A DNA stretch of 40,422 nt from JBBSMX01 sp038232935 (GTDB lineage: Bacteria; Bacteroidota; Rhodothermia; Rhodothermales; JANQRZ01), in the NCBI GenBank assembly GCA_038232935.1, contig JBBSMX010000023.1, positions 1-40,422 on the forward strand. Reading direction: 5' to 3'. This document shows, piece after piece, positions 24,810 to 33,808 of this stretch (position 1 is its first letter; each line of letters begins with the position of its first letter). A program made the translations under genes and the position numbers. The notes under the pieces were generated by a model. That model was given only the letters and a program-made list of their open reading frames with translations, ran no database searches and had not been told where the DNA came from.

Positions 24810-25776
24810 CGGCGGGGGCGGCGTGCACCGCGTCGGGATCGCCCATGAGGGCGATGAACACGTCCTCAACCGACGGCATGGCAGGCTCGACGGCGACGCC
24901 GTTCCAGCCGTTCGTCTCCAGCGCCTGCCGGACGGACGCGGCCAACTGGCCGGTGTCATCGTCCATGCCGGTCACGTGGACCCACTCGCCGAACACGTCG
25001 GCGCGGGCGACGCCGTCGGTGTTGCGAAGATCGGCGAGGAGTCGGGCGCGCTCGCCCTCGGCGCGGGCGCGGACGAGCGGCGCGCCGAAGCTCCGGGCGA
25101 CGGCGTCGGGCGTGTCGGGCTCGCGGAGAAACCGGCCCGTCTGCAGGAGCGCGATCCGGTCGCAACGTGCGGCCTCGTCCATGTACGCCGTCGAGACGAG
25201 TGTGGTGATGCCGCCGGCCTTGAGTTCGGCGAGCATGACCCAGAACTCGGACCGAGAGACGGCATCGACGCCCGTCGTCGGCTCATCGAGAATGAGCACG
25301 CGGGGGCGGTGGACGAGCGCGCACGAGAGGGCCAGCTTCTGCTTCATCCCGCCCGAGAGCGCGCCCGCGCGGCGGGCGGCGAACGGCTCGATCTGCGAGT
25401 AGATCGGCGCGATGAGGTCGTACTCGGCCTCGACGGTCGTCCCGAAGACGGAGGCGAAGAACTCCAGGTTCTCGCGGACCGTGAGATCGGGGTAGAGCGA
25501 GAAGCGGCCGGGCATGTAGCCCACGCGGCGGCGGATCTCGCGGTAGTCCTCCACCACGTCGAGCCCGTCGACCGTCGCCGTACCCTCGTCCGGCAGGATG
25601 ACCGTGACGAGGATGCGGAAGAGCGTCGACTTGCCCGCGCCGTCCGGCCCGATCACGCCGAACAGCTCGCCGGGCTCGACGGCGAGCGAGACGCCGTCGA
25701 GCGCGACGGTGTCGTCGTAGCGCTTGACGAGGCCATCGACCGTGACGGAGGCAGGCGTAGAGGAGGTATCGTTCAT
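24802..25776 (-). CDS. ABC exporter ATPase, first of two
   Basis: A 324-residue nucleotide-binding protein with Walker A GPDGAGKST, Q-loop region GYMPGRFSLYPDLTVRENL, signature ALSGGMKQKLALSCAL, Walker B VLILDEPTTGVD and a Thr in place of the usual H-loop His (TLVSTAYMDEAARCD). About 80 C-terminal residues form the regulatory extension seen in drug and Nod-factor exporters. It is equivalent to the N-terminal half of YbhF. Its ATG overlaps the hlyD stop (ATGA). Confidence 0.9.
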   Translation of the reverse strand: MNDTSSTPASVTVDGLVKRYDDTVALDGVSLAVEPGELFGVIGPDGAGKSTLFRILVTVILPDEGTATVDGLDVVEDYREIRRRVGYMPGRFSLYPDLTVRENLEFFASVFGTTVEAEYDLIAPIYSQIEPFAARRAGALSGGMKQKLALSCALVHRPRVLILDEPTTGVDAVSRSEFWVMLAELKAGGITTLVSTAYMDEAARCDRIALLQTGRFLREPDTPDAVARSFGAPLVRARAEGERARLLADLRNTDGVARADVFGEWVHVTGMDDDTGQLAASVRQALETNGWNGVAVEPAMPSVEDVFIALMGDPDAVHAAPADG

Positions 25777-26813
25777 CGATCCGCTGAGTCGGGCCCGGGC
25801 TCGGCGGGCGTGTCGAGGAAGCGGACTTCGCCCGGCATCCCCACTTTGAGCAAGCCCTCGGGGTTGGGCACGCGGACGTCGAAGGCGTAGACCAGCTCGG
25901 CCCGCTCGTCGCGCGTCTGGATCGGCGTCGGCGTGAACTGGGCGTCGGAGGCGATGGTGATGACCTTGCCACGGAGTGAGCGGAGCCCGCCGCTGCCGTC
26001 GTCCACGAGCACCTCGACGGGCATCCCGAGGCGGAGGCGCGCGAGTTGGTTGCCGGTCGCGTACGCGCGCAGCTTGAGCGACGAGAGGTCGGCGACGGTG
26101 TAGAGCGGGGAGCCGGTCTGGACGACCTCGCCCGGCTCGGCGATGACGGAGAGGACGGTTCCGGGCGTCGGGTTCGTGACCGCCGCGTTCGCGATGCGGT
26201 CGGCGACACCCTGAAGCTGGGCGTCGATCCCAGCCACTTGATCGTCGATGGCGGACGCCTGAGCGGCGGGCACGTCGGCCTGGGCACGGATCGTCTGCAC
26301 GCGTGCGCGGGCCTGCTGGAGTTGGGCGCGAAGCTGGCGCACCGTCCCCTCGCGCTCGTTCAGTTCCCGCGCCGTCGCAGCCTCATCCTCGAAGAGTCGG
26401 CGGGTCCGCGCTAGCTCCTCTTCAGCGGTCTGAAGCTGGGCGGCGAGCGCGCCCGCTCCTGCATCGGCCTCGCCCGTCTGCGCGCGCGTGGCGGAGCCCT
26501 GCACGCGGAGCGAGCGCTGCTGCCCGAGGAGGTTCCGGCGCTGGGCGAGGAGCGCATCGCGCTGCGCCGCGAGCTGCGTGGTATCCACGAGCCCGACGAT
26601 GTCTCCCTCCGCGAGGCGGTCCCCTTCGTCCACGGCGAACGAGAGGAGGCGGCCCTCGGCCTGGGCCGAAACGGTCGTCTCGGTGGCTTCGAAGTTGCCG
26701 TAGGCGTCGGCCTCGTCACCGTCGCCGCATCCGACAAGCAGGAGCGCGGCGAGAAGCGCGCCGAGAAGGAGCGGAGCGAGGTCGATCACGAGAGCAGCGC
26801 GTCGCGTAGCCAT
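25773..26813 (-). CDS. HlyD/membrane-fusion lipoprotein of the exporter (YbhG-like)
   Basis: A 346-residue periplasmic adaptor. The N terminus has a lipoprotein signal with lipobox LLVGC (about residues 25-29). A barrel-sandwich (ETTVSAQAEGRLLSFAVDEG...GDIVGLVD) is split by a long coiled coil (about 85-195), followed by the second lipoyl half (NPTPGTVLSVIAEPGEVV) and a beta-barrel. It would bridge the permeases and the TolC-like channel. The ATG at 26813 follows the tolC-like stop by 2 nt; the open frame upstream of it is not real coding sequence. Confidence 0.9.
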   Translation of the reverse strand: MATRRAALVIDLAPLLLGALLAALLLVGCGDGDEADAYGNFEATETTVSAQAEGRLLSFAVDEGDRLAEGDIVGLVDTTQLAAQRDALLAQRRNLLGQQRSLRVQGSATRAQTGEADAGAGALAAQLQTAEEELARTRRLFEDEAATARELNEREGTVRQLRAQLQQARARVQTIRAQADVPAAQASAIDDQVAGIDAQLQGVADRIANAAVTNPTPGTVLSVIAEPGEVVQTGSPLYTVADLSSLKLRAYATGNQLARLRLGMPVEVLVDDGSGGLRSLRGKVITIASDAQFTPTPIQTRDERAELVYAFDVRVPNPEGLLKVGMPGEVRFLDTPAEPGPDSADR

Positions 26814-26815
26814 AG

Positions 26816-28183
26816 TCAGTCGAGCCTGAAAAGGGTATCCATCGGGAGGTCGGGATAGCGGCCTAGCGTTGAGAGGAGGCGGGCCTGGGCCTGGGCGCGC
26901 TCGATGCGGTGACGGACGGCGACGAGCCGGGCCTCGGCGAGATCGGTGAGCCGGTCGACGTAGTCGGGCGCGAGGAGGACGCCCTCGTCGAGCCGACGGC
27001 GGGCCACGCGGACGACCTCTTCGCGGAGCGAGACGGCGCGTTCGTCCTGCGGGAGCGCGCGCCGAAGCCGGTCGAGGTCGGCGCGGGCGGTCTCGGTCTG
27101 GCGGAGGAGTTGGAGGGCGAAGGCGTCGGCATCGGAGCGGGCGACGTCGGCCTGGAGCCGGGCGGCAGCGGCCTCGCGGCGGGCCTGCCCCCAGTCGAGC
27201 GGTGCCCACCGGAAGCGGAGGCCTACGAGCCCGTACTCCTTTACCTCATCGCTGAGAAAGTCGAACGGACTCGGGCGCCCGACGCCGACCTGCCCGAACA
27301 CACTCACGGTCGGGCGCGTGGCGGCTTCGGCGAGCCGGGCCTCGACCTCGGCGCGCTGCTGCGTCCGTGCGAAGCGCTCGAACTCGGGAGGGCCCTCCAT
27401 CTCCAGGGTGCCAGCGCTGACTGTGACCGTGCGCGCCACAGCGAGCGCGACCTCGGCGTCGAGATCGGGGAGGGCGAGCACGTCGTCCGGGCCGAGCGGG
27501 AGGCCGCTGAGGTCGGACAGCACAGCGAGCGCGGCGCGCCGGTCGGCCTCGGCTTCTTCGACCTGCTGGCGGACGCGGATCAGTTCGGCTTCGATGGCGT
27601 CCGCGTCGGCGGCGAGCGCCGCGCCCTCCTCCACTTGCTTCCGCACGAGCGCTAATCGGGCCTCCAGATCCTCGGCGGTGAGCGCGAGCGTCTCGGCCTG
27701 GGCCTGATACAGGACCGCGCCGAAGAACGACTCCATCGTCGCCTCGCGGAGGGCATAAAGGGTGACGGCCACGCCCGCGGTCTGCTCGGCGAGCCGTGCC
27801 CGCTCCAAATCCGCCTGACGTGCGAGGCGGCCTCCATCGTACACGGCCCAATCGGCCTCGATTTGGGCACGGGCCTGATCGCGCGGGGCTGAGGGCGTCG
27901 TCCCGTTGGGGAGGCTAATCGGCACGGAAGGCACGTCGCTCTGGTACGTCGCCTGGCCGGTGAGTGCGAGTTGCGGGAGCCGCTCGGTCCGCAGGGCCTC
28001 CAGCCGGAGCCGCGAGGCCCGGGCCAGAAGCTCGGGCTGGATTGCGCGCGGATCGCGCGAGACGGCTGCTGCCCGGAGCGCAGCGAGGTCCACGGTGTCA
28101 GGCCGTGCGAGCCGTTCGGATGCATCCGCATGCAACCCGGCAGGCATCGGCAGCAGCAGGAGGAGGGTAAGAATGACGGTCAT
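26816..28183 (-). CDS. TolC-family outer-membrane efflux protein
   Basis: A 455-residue outer-membrane channel with a signal peptide (MTVILTLLLLLPMPAGLHA). It has the two long helical repeats of the OEP family, with QAEADWAVYDGG-like (QIEADWAVYDGGRLARQ) and LRFRWAPLDWGQARREAA strand-to-helix segments. I chose the ATG at 28183; a GTG three codons earlier (28192) is possible. It is the second gene of the operon, after tetR, and provides the exit duct for the tripartite ABC exporter. Confidence 0.88.
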   Translation of the reverse strand: MTVILTLLLLLPMPAGLHADASERLARPDTVDLAALRAAAVSRDPRAIQPELLARASRLRLEALRTERLPQLALTGQATYQSDVPSVPISLPNGTTPSAPRDQARAQIEADWAVYDGGRLARQADLERARLAEQTAGVAVTLYALREATMESFFGAVLYQAQAETLALTAEDLEARLALVRKQVEEGAALAADADAIEAELIRVRQQVEEAEADRRAALAVLSDLSGLPLGPDDVLALPDLDAEVALAVARTVTVSAGTLEMEGPPEFERFARTQQRAEVEARLAEAATRPTVSVFGQVGVGRPSPFDFLSDEVKEYGLVGLRFRWAPLDWGQARREAAAARLQADVARSDADAFALQLLRQTETARADLDRLRRALPQDERAVSLREEVVRVARRRLDEGVLLAPDYVDRLTDLAEARLVAVRHRIERAQAQARLLSTLGRYPDLPMDTLFRLD

Positions 28184-28209
28184 CGCGGGCACCGGAGGGC
28201 GAGCCTATT

Positions 28210-28238
28210 ACCCTTAGGGTCTATCCGAATGGTTAATG
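28210..28238. promoter_or_regulatory. Possible secondary TetR operator upstream of the tolC-like gene
   Basis: The gap between tetR and the tolC-like gene holds the odd palindrome ACCCTTAGGGT (28210-28220) and the half-site TGGTTAAT (28230-28237). The half-site is identical to one arm of the perfect palindrome upstream of tetR (28928-28947); the other arm is poorly conserved. It may let the regulator control the export genes separately. Confidence 0.35.
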
Positions 28239-28284
28239 AGAAAGTAGAGAGTCGTCGCAAGAAGAAAGGCAGAGCCAGCTCAGG

Positions 28285-28905
28285 TCAGGGCGCGAACCCG
28301 CGGAGGAGGAAGTCAGCCAGCTCCCGGCGGCGCCACGAGGCGAGTCGGTCTCGCGCCGCCTCGTTCAGCCCGGCGGCCACTTCGAGCATGTGCGACGCCG
28401 CGTGGGGGAAAATGAGCATCGACATCAGCGCGACGAGGAGCTCCTGCGCCGTGAGGGGTCGAAGTCGCCCGGCCTCCACCTCAGCATCGATCTGGGCCTG
28501 GAGCGACGCGAAGACCTCGCCCCGAAGTCGCTCGACGGGCATGGCCTCGTGGAGCAGCGCCGAGAGCCGGGCCGGGTCGGACCGCAGCTCGCACAGGATG
28601 TAGCCTGGTAGATACGGGCTCGCCGCGAGCGCATCCATCTCGACGCCTACCGCCGCATGCAGCTTCTCGCGAAGCGGGAGATCCGAGGCGAGCGTTCCGA
28701 GCAACTGGGGAAACATCGCGCCGGCCGCCCGGAGGAATACGGCGTCCGCCAGCTTCGCCTTCGAGCGGTAGTAATAGTGAAGCAGCGCCTTGTTGACGCC
28801 GGCCTCGTCGGCGATCTCCTGGGTTCGCGCCGCCGCCACCCCGCGCCGGACGAAGACGTGGTGGGCGGCCTCCAGAATGCGGGCTTCGGTGTCGGTAGTC
28901 GGCAT
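28285..28905 (-). CDS. TetR/AcrR family transcriptional regulator of the exporter operon
   Basis: A 206-residue regulator. The N-terminal HTH covers about residues 6-55: ILEAAHHVFVRRGVAAARTQ, EIADEAGVNKALLHYYYRSK. The C-terminal helical domain (about 80-206) is the ligand and dimer domain. I use the ATG at 28905; a TTG three codons earlier is less likely. It heads the export operon, the same arrangement as cecR with ybhGFSR in E. coli. A perfect palindrome 23-42 bp before the start is a likely autoregulatory operator. The inducer is unknown. Confidence 0.9.
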   Translation of the reverse strand: MPTTDTEARILEAAHHVFVRRGVAAARTQEIADEAGVNKALLHYYYRSKAKLADAVFLRAAGAMFPQLLGTLASDLPLREKLHAAVGVEMDALAASPYLPGYILCELRSDPARLSALLHEAMPVERLRGEVFASLQAQIDAEVEAGRLRPLTAQELLVALMSMLIFPHAASHMLEVAAGLNEAARDRLASWRRRELADFLLRGFAP

Positions 28906-28927
28906 GGGACTCAACTTTTTACCATCG

Positions 28928-28947
28928 GATTAACCATGTGGTTAATC
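28928..28947. promoter_or_regulatory. TetR-type operator palindrome
   Basis: GATTAACCATGTGGTTAATC is an inverted repeat with 9-bp arms and a 2-bp spacer, placed just upstream of the tetR start. The size and AT-rich arms suit a TetR dimer in an otherwise GC-rich region. One arm recurs at 28230-28237 before the tolC-like gene. Confidence 0.7.
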
Positions 28948-29008
28948 GGTAGTTTCAAGAGCGCTCATTTTTTCGCTCTGCCGCTTCGCACCCCTCCCCT
29001 TCGACTCC

Positions 29009-29878
29009 TCAGTCCCGCAGTCCCTGACCCATCGCAACGTCCGGGTAGTCGGTGATCAGCCCGTCCACGCCGAGCGCTTCGAGCCGCTCCATGTCGGCGC
29101 GGTCGTTGACGGTCCACGGGATCACGAGCATCCCCGCCGCGTGCGCCCGCTCCAGCACGGCGCGGTCCACGAGCCGGTAGTTCGGGCTGTAGATATCCGG
29201 GAGGAAGCCGAGCGCATCGAGCCCGGCGCGGAGATGGTCGGTCGGGCTCGGACCACCGTCTTCGGTGCACATGTCCTCGACGAGCAGCGCGAGCCGGATC
29301 GGCAGGTCCCGGCGCCGTGCCTCTTGCAACGTCCGCACGTCGAAGGACTGAAGGGTGAAGCGCTCCGCGATGCCTTCTTCCTCGACCACCTCGTAGAGCA
29401 GGCGGACGAACTCCTCCGGCGACGGATGGAGTTGCCCATCCCCCACCGGCGTCGACTTCGTCTCGGCATTGTAATAGACGGGCGGGCGGTCATGCTCGCG
29501 GGCGTAGACCTCGGCGAATTGAATCACGTCGTGCAATAACGGCTTCAGTGCCACCTGCCGCTGCTGCCGCGGAAACGTCGGGTGTCCGCGCCGTCCGCAG
29601 TCGAACCGAGCGACCTCGGCATACGGCATCGCGTAGATCCGCAGCCGCTCCGCTTCGTCCTCCCTCACCGGACGCCCGTCGGGATGCGAACAGATCACGC
29701 TCGACATCCACGGATCGTGCGAGACGACGACCTGCTCGTCCGCCGAGATCACCGTGTCGAGCTCCAGCGTCGTCACGCCGAGCGCGAGCGCGCGGCGGAA
29801 GGCGGGGAGCGTGTTCTCCGGCGCGAGGCCGCGTGCCCCCCGGTGCCCCTGCACGTCGAAGCCGGTCGGTACAGTCAT
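29009..29878 (-). CDS. Glycerophosphodiester phosphodiesterase
   Basis: A 289-residue GDPD-family TIM barrel. It begins with the catalytic HRGARGLAPENTLPAF (His12, Arg13), then ELDTVISADEQVVVSHDP with metal-binding Glu/Asp and the second His. YYNAETKS supplies the next Glu and PWTVNDRADMERLEALGVDG is the typical C-terminal motif. It hydrolyses glycerophosphodiesters to glycerol-3-phosphate and an alcohol. No signal peptide is seen, so it is probably cytoplasmic. Its ATG overlaps the PAP2 gene stop (ATGA), which links the two in phospholipid turnover. Confidence 0.9.
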   Translation of the reverse strand: MTVPTGFDVQGHRGARGLAPENTLPAFRRALALGVTTLELDTVISADEQVVVSHDPWMSSVICSHPDGRPVREDEAERLRIYAMPYAEVARFDCGRRGHPTFPRQQRQVALKPLLHDVIQFAEVYAREHDRPPVYYNAETKSTPVGDGQLHPSPEEFVRLLYEVVEEEGIAERFTLQSFDVRTLQEARRRDLPIRLALLVEDMCTEDGGPSPTDHLRAGLDALGFLPDIYSPNYRLVDRAVLERAHAAGMLVIPWTVNDRADMERLEALGVDGLITDYPDVAMGQGLRD

Positions 29879-30633
29879 CGTCCGAGTGGGATCAGGAGCC
29901 GCACGGCCGGCGGCGGGGGCGCATCGGCGAGGCCCTCCGGGCTATCGCTGCTGCCGGTCAGCCCGCTGGGGGTGATGAGCTCGCCGAGCGCGTGGACGCC
30001 GAACGCAACGCCGATGCCGAGGGCAGCCCCGACAGCGATGTCGGTCGGATAGTGCATACCGAGCCAGGGCCGGCTGATCGTGACGGTCGTTGCATAGAGC
30101 ACCGCCGGTGCGATCACGTACCAGTGGGGGTACGAGATGCTCAGCGATGTCGCGATCGCGAACGACGTAGCGGCGTGGCCCGAGGGAAACGAGTACGGGT
30201 CGAACGTCTTCTGCCCCGGCTCCCTCCCGGAGCGCGGCGCGATGTCGGAGAGCGACGCGTACGGACGCGGCCGTTTGATCACATTCTTCAGCGCAAAGAC
30301 GACGCCCACCGTACTCGCTTCGGTAAGCGTGAGGAGGTAGGCCGGCTTGTAGTTGTGGCCGTCGTCGAGCAGAAGGGTGCCGAGCCAGAGCGCCGGCGCG
30401 GCCGAGTAAAAGACCTTGAGCGACGACCAGTTCGCCCCGTTCATCGTCGCGGCGAAGGCCGGGCTCTCGATGTCGTAGATCGAGTGCAGGATCAGGATGT
30501 CCCGCGTCGTCGGCGGGTCCTCGGCGACGACGGTCGTGTCGATGGGGGCGTCCTGCGCCTGCACAGGACCGGCGGCCGGCGCGGCGAGCCCGACGAAAAG
30601 CAGCAGGGCGAGCGGGTACGCACGTAAGACCAC
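29875..30633 (-). CDS. Secreted/membrane PAP2-family phosphatase
   Basis: A 252-residue phosphatase with an N-terminal signal or anchor (RAYPLALLLFVGLAAPAAG). The three PAP2 motifs are intact: KNVIKRPRP, FPSGHAATSF, and SRPWLGMHYPTDIAVG. It dephosphorylates phosphatidate, undecaprenyl-pyrophosphate or a similar lipid at the periplasmic face. The start is uncertain: GTG at 30633 gives a proper signal peptide, while the frame is open to 30840 with a non-membrane extension. It is coupled to the GDPD gene by a 4-nt overlap. Confidence 0.85.
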   Translation of the reverse strand: MVLRAYPLALLLFVGLAAPAAGPVQAQDAPIDTTVVAEDPPTTRDILILHSIYDIESPAFAATMNGANWSSLKVFYSAAPALWLGTLLLDDGHNYKPAYLLTLTEASTVGVVFALKNVIKRPRPYASLSDIAPRSGREPGQKTFDPYSFPSGHAATSFAIATSLSISYPHWYVIAPAVLYATTVTISRPWLGMHYPTDIAVGAALGIGVAFGVHALGELITPSGLTGSSDSPEGLADAPPPPAVRLLIPLGR

Positions 30634-30714
30634 GGCAGAATCGGTACGGAGAGAAAGGGGGCGCAAGGTACGCAGCACCCAACACGCAGCGGAGCAGAGC
30701 CGGGCAAAAACGAG

Positions 30715-30746
30715 CAGCGCCGCCGGACCGAAGCCCGGCGGCGCTG
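30715..30746 (-). terminator. Rho-independent terminator of recA
   Basis: CAGCGCCGCCGG (30715-30726) and CCGGCGGCGCTG (30735-30746) form a perfect 12-bp stem with an 8-nt loop. On the minus strand it is followed by CTCGTTTTTG, giving a U-tract. It starts 29 bp after the recA stop. Confidence 0.85.
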
Positions 30747-30775
30747 CGTGACCTTTTTCTTTTCTGTGCGAGCGG

Positions 30776-31873
<1,098 letters not shown>

Positions 31874-32040
31874 GATGGTAGTGGTGTTCCCCTGGGTTGT
31901 GAAAGCTGGTTCGTCATGATACGGGCGTTCGCTGCCAGCCCCGTGTCACACGAGTTAAGACACGAAAAAACTTGTGGTGTAACCCTGCCCCTCACCTTCT
32001 CCTGCCTTCCTTGTCTACAAACGCAGTCTCGCCCCTCGGG

Positions 32041-32066
32041 AGATCCTTCGCTTTGCTCAGGATGAC
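32041..32066 (-). repeat. Dispersed 26-bp repeat, left flank of the GIY-YIG gene
   Basis: AGATCCTTCGCTTTGCTCAG followed by GATGAC is the reverse complement of the copy at 32389-32414, with one mismatch in 26 bases. The pair brackets the small nuclease gene in inverted orientation. The sequence belongs to a GTCATCCTGAGC...GGATCT family found in many genomes. Confidence 0.75.
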
Positions 32067-32097
32067 AAACCTCTCGGGTGACGCTCCCCATCTGCTC

Positions 32098-32379
32098 TTA
32101 CAGATTGCTGCCCAAATCGTCCCACCTTGGATTCGCCTGTTCAATCAATTCAACCTTCTTGGCACGTAGCCACCCCTTGAGTTGCTTCTCGCGCTGAAGG
32201 GCATCTCGCACCTCCCCAAACTCCTCGAAATGCACGAGCCGGTCCACGTTGTACCGTTTAGTGAACCCCGGCACCTGCTTCGCTTTGTGCTCTTGGACTC
32301 GGCGACTGAGGTCGTTCGTCATTCCGATGTAAAGGGTGCCTGAGCGGTTCGTAAGAATGTAGACCCCGTACTGCTTCAT
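32098..32379 (-). CDS. Small GIY-YIG nuclease-domain protein
   Basis: A 93-residue single-domain GIY-YIG protein. It has YGVYILTNRSGTLYIGMTND (residues 4-23) with the GVY and YIG motifs, the Arg in LSRRVQEHK, RLVHFEEF, REKQLKGW with the metal-binding Glu64, and NPRWDDL near the end. Related short proteins are common in this clade and of unclear function; the fold cleaves DNA. The ATG at 32379 is the real start, because the open frame upstream only translates the adjacent repeat (giving PEILRFAQDD). It interrupts the cinA-recA neighbourhood and is flanked by inverted repeats. Confidence 0.9.
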   Translation of the reverse strand: MKQYGVYILTNRSGTLYIGMTNDLSRRVQEHKAKQVPGFTKRYNVDRLVHFEEFGEVRDALQREKQLKGWLRAKKVELIEQANPRWDDLGSNL

Positions 32380-32388
32380 CGCCGTAGT

Positions 32389-32414
32389 GTCATCCTGAGC
32401 GAAGCGAAGGATCT
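32389..32414 (+). repeat. Dispersed 26-bp repeat, right flank of the GIY-YIG gene
   Basis: GTCATCCTGAGCGAAGCGAA followed by GGATCT lies just upstream of the nuclease start and 31 bp after the cinA stop. It is inverted relative to 32041-32066, with 25 of 26 bases matching. Confidence 0.75.
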
Positions 32415-32445
32415 CCGGATGAATGCCTCCGGAGGTCCGCACCAA

Positions 32446-33720
32446 CTACGCTCCGGTCGCGATGCGATCTCGGCGGAGGAGCTGGCGGCGGAGGAGGTTC
32501 AGCGCAGCCGTCACCGAGAGCCGCTTGTTCAGCAGGCGATCGTTCGTGAGCTGAAGCCGGGCGGCGTGGGTGCCCTCCGCGTCCGCATACCCGATCCACA
32601 CGGTCCCGACGGGCTTCTCGGGCGTTCCCCCGCTCGGCCCCGCGATCCCCGTCGTCGCAATCCCAAGGTCCGCGTTGAGGCGGACTCGGACGCCCTCGGC
32701 CATCTGCCGAACGACGGACTCGCTCACGGCCCCCTCGGCGGCTAGCACCGCCGCGTCTACCTCGAGGAGCTGGATCTTCGTGGTATTTCCGTAGACCACG
32801 ACGCCGCCGCAGTAGTAGGCCGACGCGCCGGGAACGTTGGTGAGGCGGTGGCTGAGGAGGCCGCCCGTGCAGCTCTCCGCCGTCGCCAGCTTCAGCCCAC
32901 GCTCGGCGAGCATCCGGCCGAGGGCCGCTTCGAGCGTGTCGTCGCCCTCGCCGAAGATCAGATCGCCGACGCACGCGCGGATGTGGGCCTCGAAGTCGGC
33001 GAGTCGGGCTTTGGCTTCGCCCAGATCGCGGCCGAGCGCGGTGAGTCGGAGTTTGACGACGCCGTAGCTCGGGAGGAACGCGAGGCGGAGGTCCGACCCG
33101 AGCCACCGGTCGAGGTCGCCGAGCGAATCGGCGAGGTCGGCCTCGCCCCGACCGACCGTCAGCAGGGTTTTCTGCGTCACGGCGGCCTCGCCGTTCCGAG
33201 CGACAAGGCGTAAGAGGACGGCCTCGCGCATGAGCGTCTCCATCTCGTGGGGCACGCCGGGCAGCACGACGATCACGCGCTCCGCGCCGTCCACGTCGCC
33301 CTCGAACCACAGCCCCGGCGCTGTGCCGACCGGATTGCGCAACGCTTCGAACCCGGCGGGCACCTGGGCCTGCACACGATTGCGCTCGGCCATGTGCCGC
33401 CCGCGCGCCGCGAACTTCCGCCATAACTCGTCGAAGAGATCGTCGCGAAACTCCAGCGGGCGGTCCAGTTCGTCGGCGACGGCTTTTTTCGTGATGTCAT
33501 CGTGCGTGGGCCCGAGCCCGCCGGTGAGGATCACCACATCCGACTCGCCGAGCGCGCGTCGTAGCTCCTGGCGGATGTCGGCCTCGTCGTCGCCGACGAC
33601 GGCTGTCCGCCGGACCACCACTCCGAGTGCGCTGAGCTGCTCGCCAAGCCACGCGACGTTCGTGTTGACGACTTGCCCGATGAGCAACTCGTCGCCGACG
33701 GTGAGGAGGATGGCGGTCAT
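32446..33720 (-). CDS. cinA: CinA-like protein (nicotinamide-nucleotide amidohydrolase / MoCF domain)
   Basis: A 424-residue two-domain CinA. The N-terminal MoCF-like domain (1-170) has AILLTVGDELLIGQVVNTN and VILTGGLGPTHDDITKKA. The C-terminal amidase domain (about 265-415) has LATAESCTGGLLSHRLTNVP and TGIAGPSGGTPEKPVGTVWI. It deamidates NMN in the pyridine nucleotide salvage cycle and may hydrolyse ADP-ribose; in some species it is linked to competence and RecA. The length matches the family (about 420). An inverted repeat (33721-33789) ends directly at its start codon. Confidence 0.94.
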   Translation of the reverse strand: MTAILLTVGDELLIGQVVNTNVAWLGEQLSALGVVVRRTAVVGDDEADIRQELRRALGESDVVILTGGLGPTHDDITKKAVADELDRPLEFRDDLFDELWRKFAARGRHMAERNRVQAQVPAGFEALRNPVGTAPGLWFEGDVDGAERVIVVLPGVPHEMETLMREAVLLRLVARNGEAAVTQKTLLTVGRGEADLADSLGDLDRWLGSDLRLAFLPSYGVVKLRLTALGRDLGEAKARLADFEAHIRACVGDLIFGEGDDTLEAALGRMLAERGLKLATAESCTGGLLSHRLTNVPGASAYYCGGVVVYGNTTKIQLLEVDAAVLAAEGAVSESVVRQMAEGVRVRLNADLGIATTGIAGPSGGTPEKPVGTVWIGYADAEGTHAARLQLTNDRLLNKRLSVTAALNLLRRQLLRRDRIATGA

Positions 33721-33789
33721 CGGATCAGCGGGGCATCAGGTGATGGAGGGGAGAGGATCGGACTAATGAACCGATCACCCGCTGATCCG
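33721..33789. repeat. Inverted repeat abutting the cinA start
   Basis: CGGATCAGCGGG (33721-33732) and CCCGCTGATCCG (33778-33789) are perfect 12-bp arms; inside lies a further stem GATCGG/CCGATC (33756-33761, 33771-33776). The near arm touches the cinA ATG, so in the mRNA it would pair over the ribosome-binding region. It could be a regulatory hairpin or an intergenic repeat. No Shine-Dalgarno sequence is visible. Confidence 0.5.
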
Positions 33790-33808
33790 ATCCGACCTTG
33801 CCTCGCCC

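Noticed and set aside
32380..32445. Longer GIY-YIG protein starting at 32445
   Set aside because: The 22 extra codons only translate the dispersed repeat (PEILRFAQDD), a known artefact, and the domain begins at the ATG at 32379.
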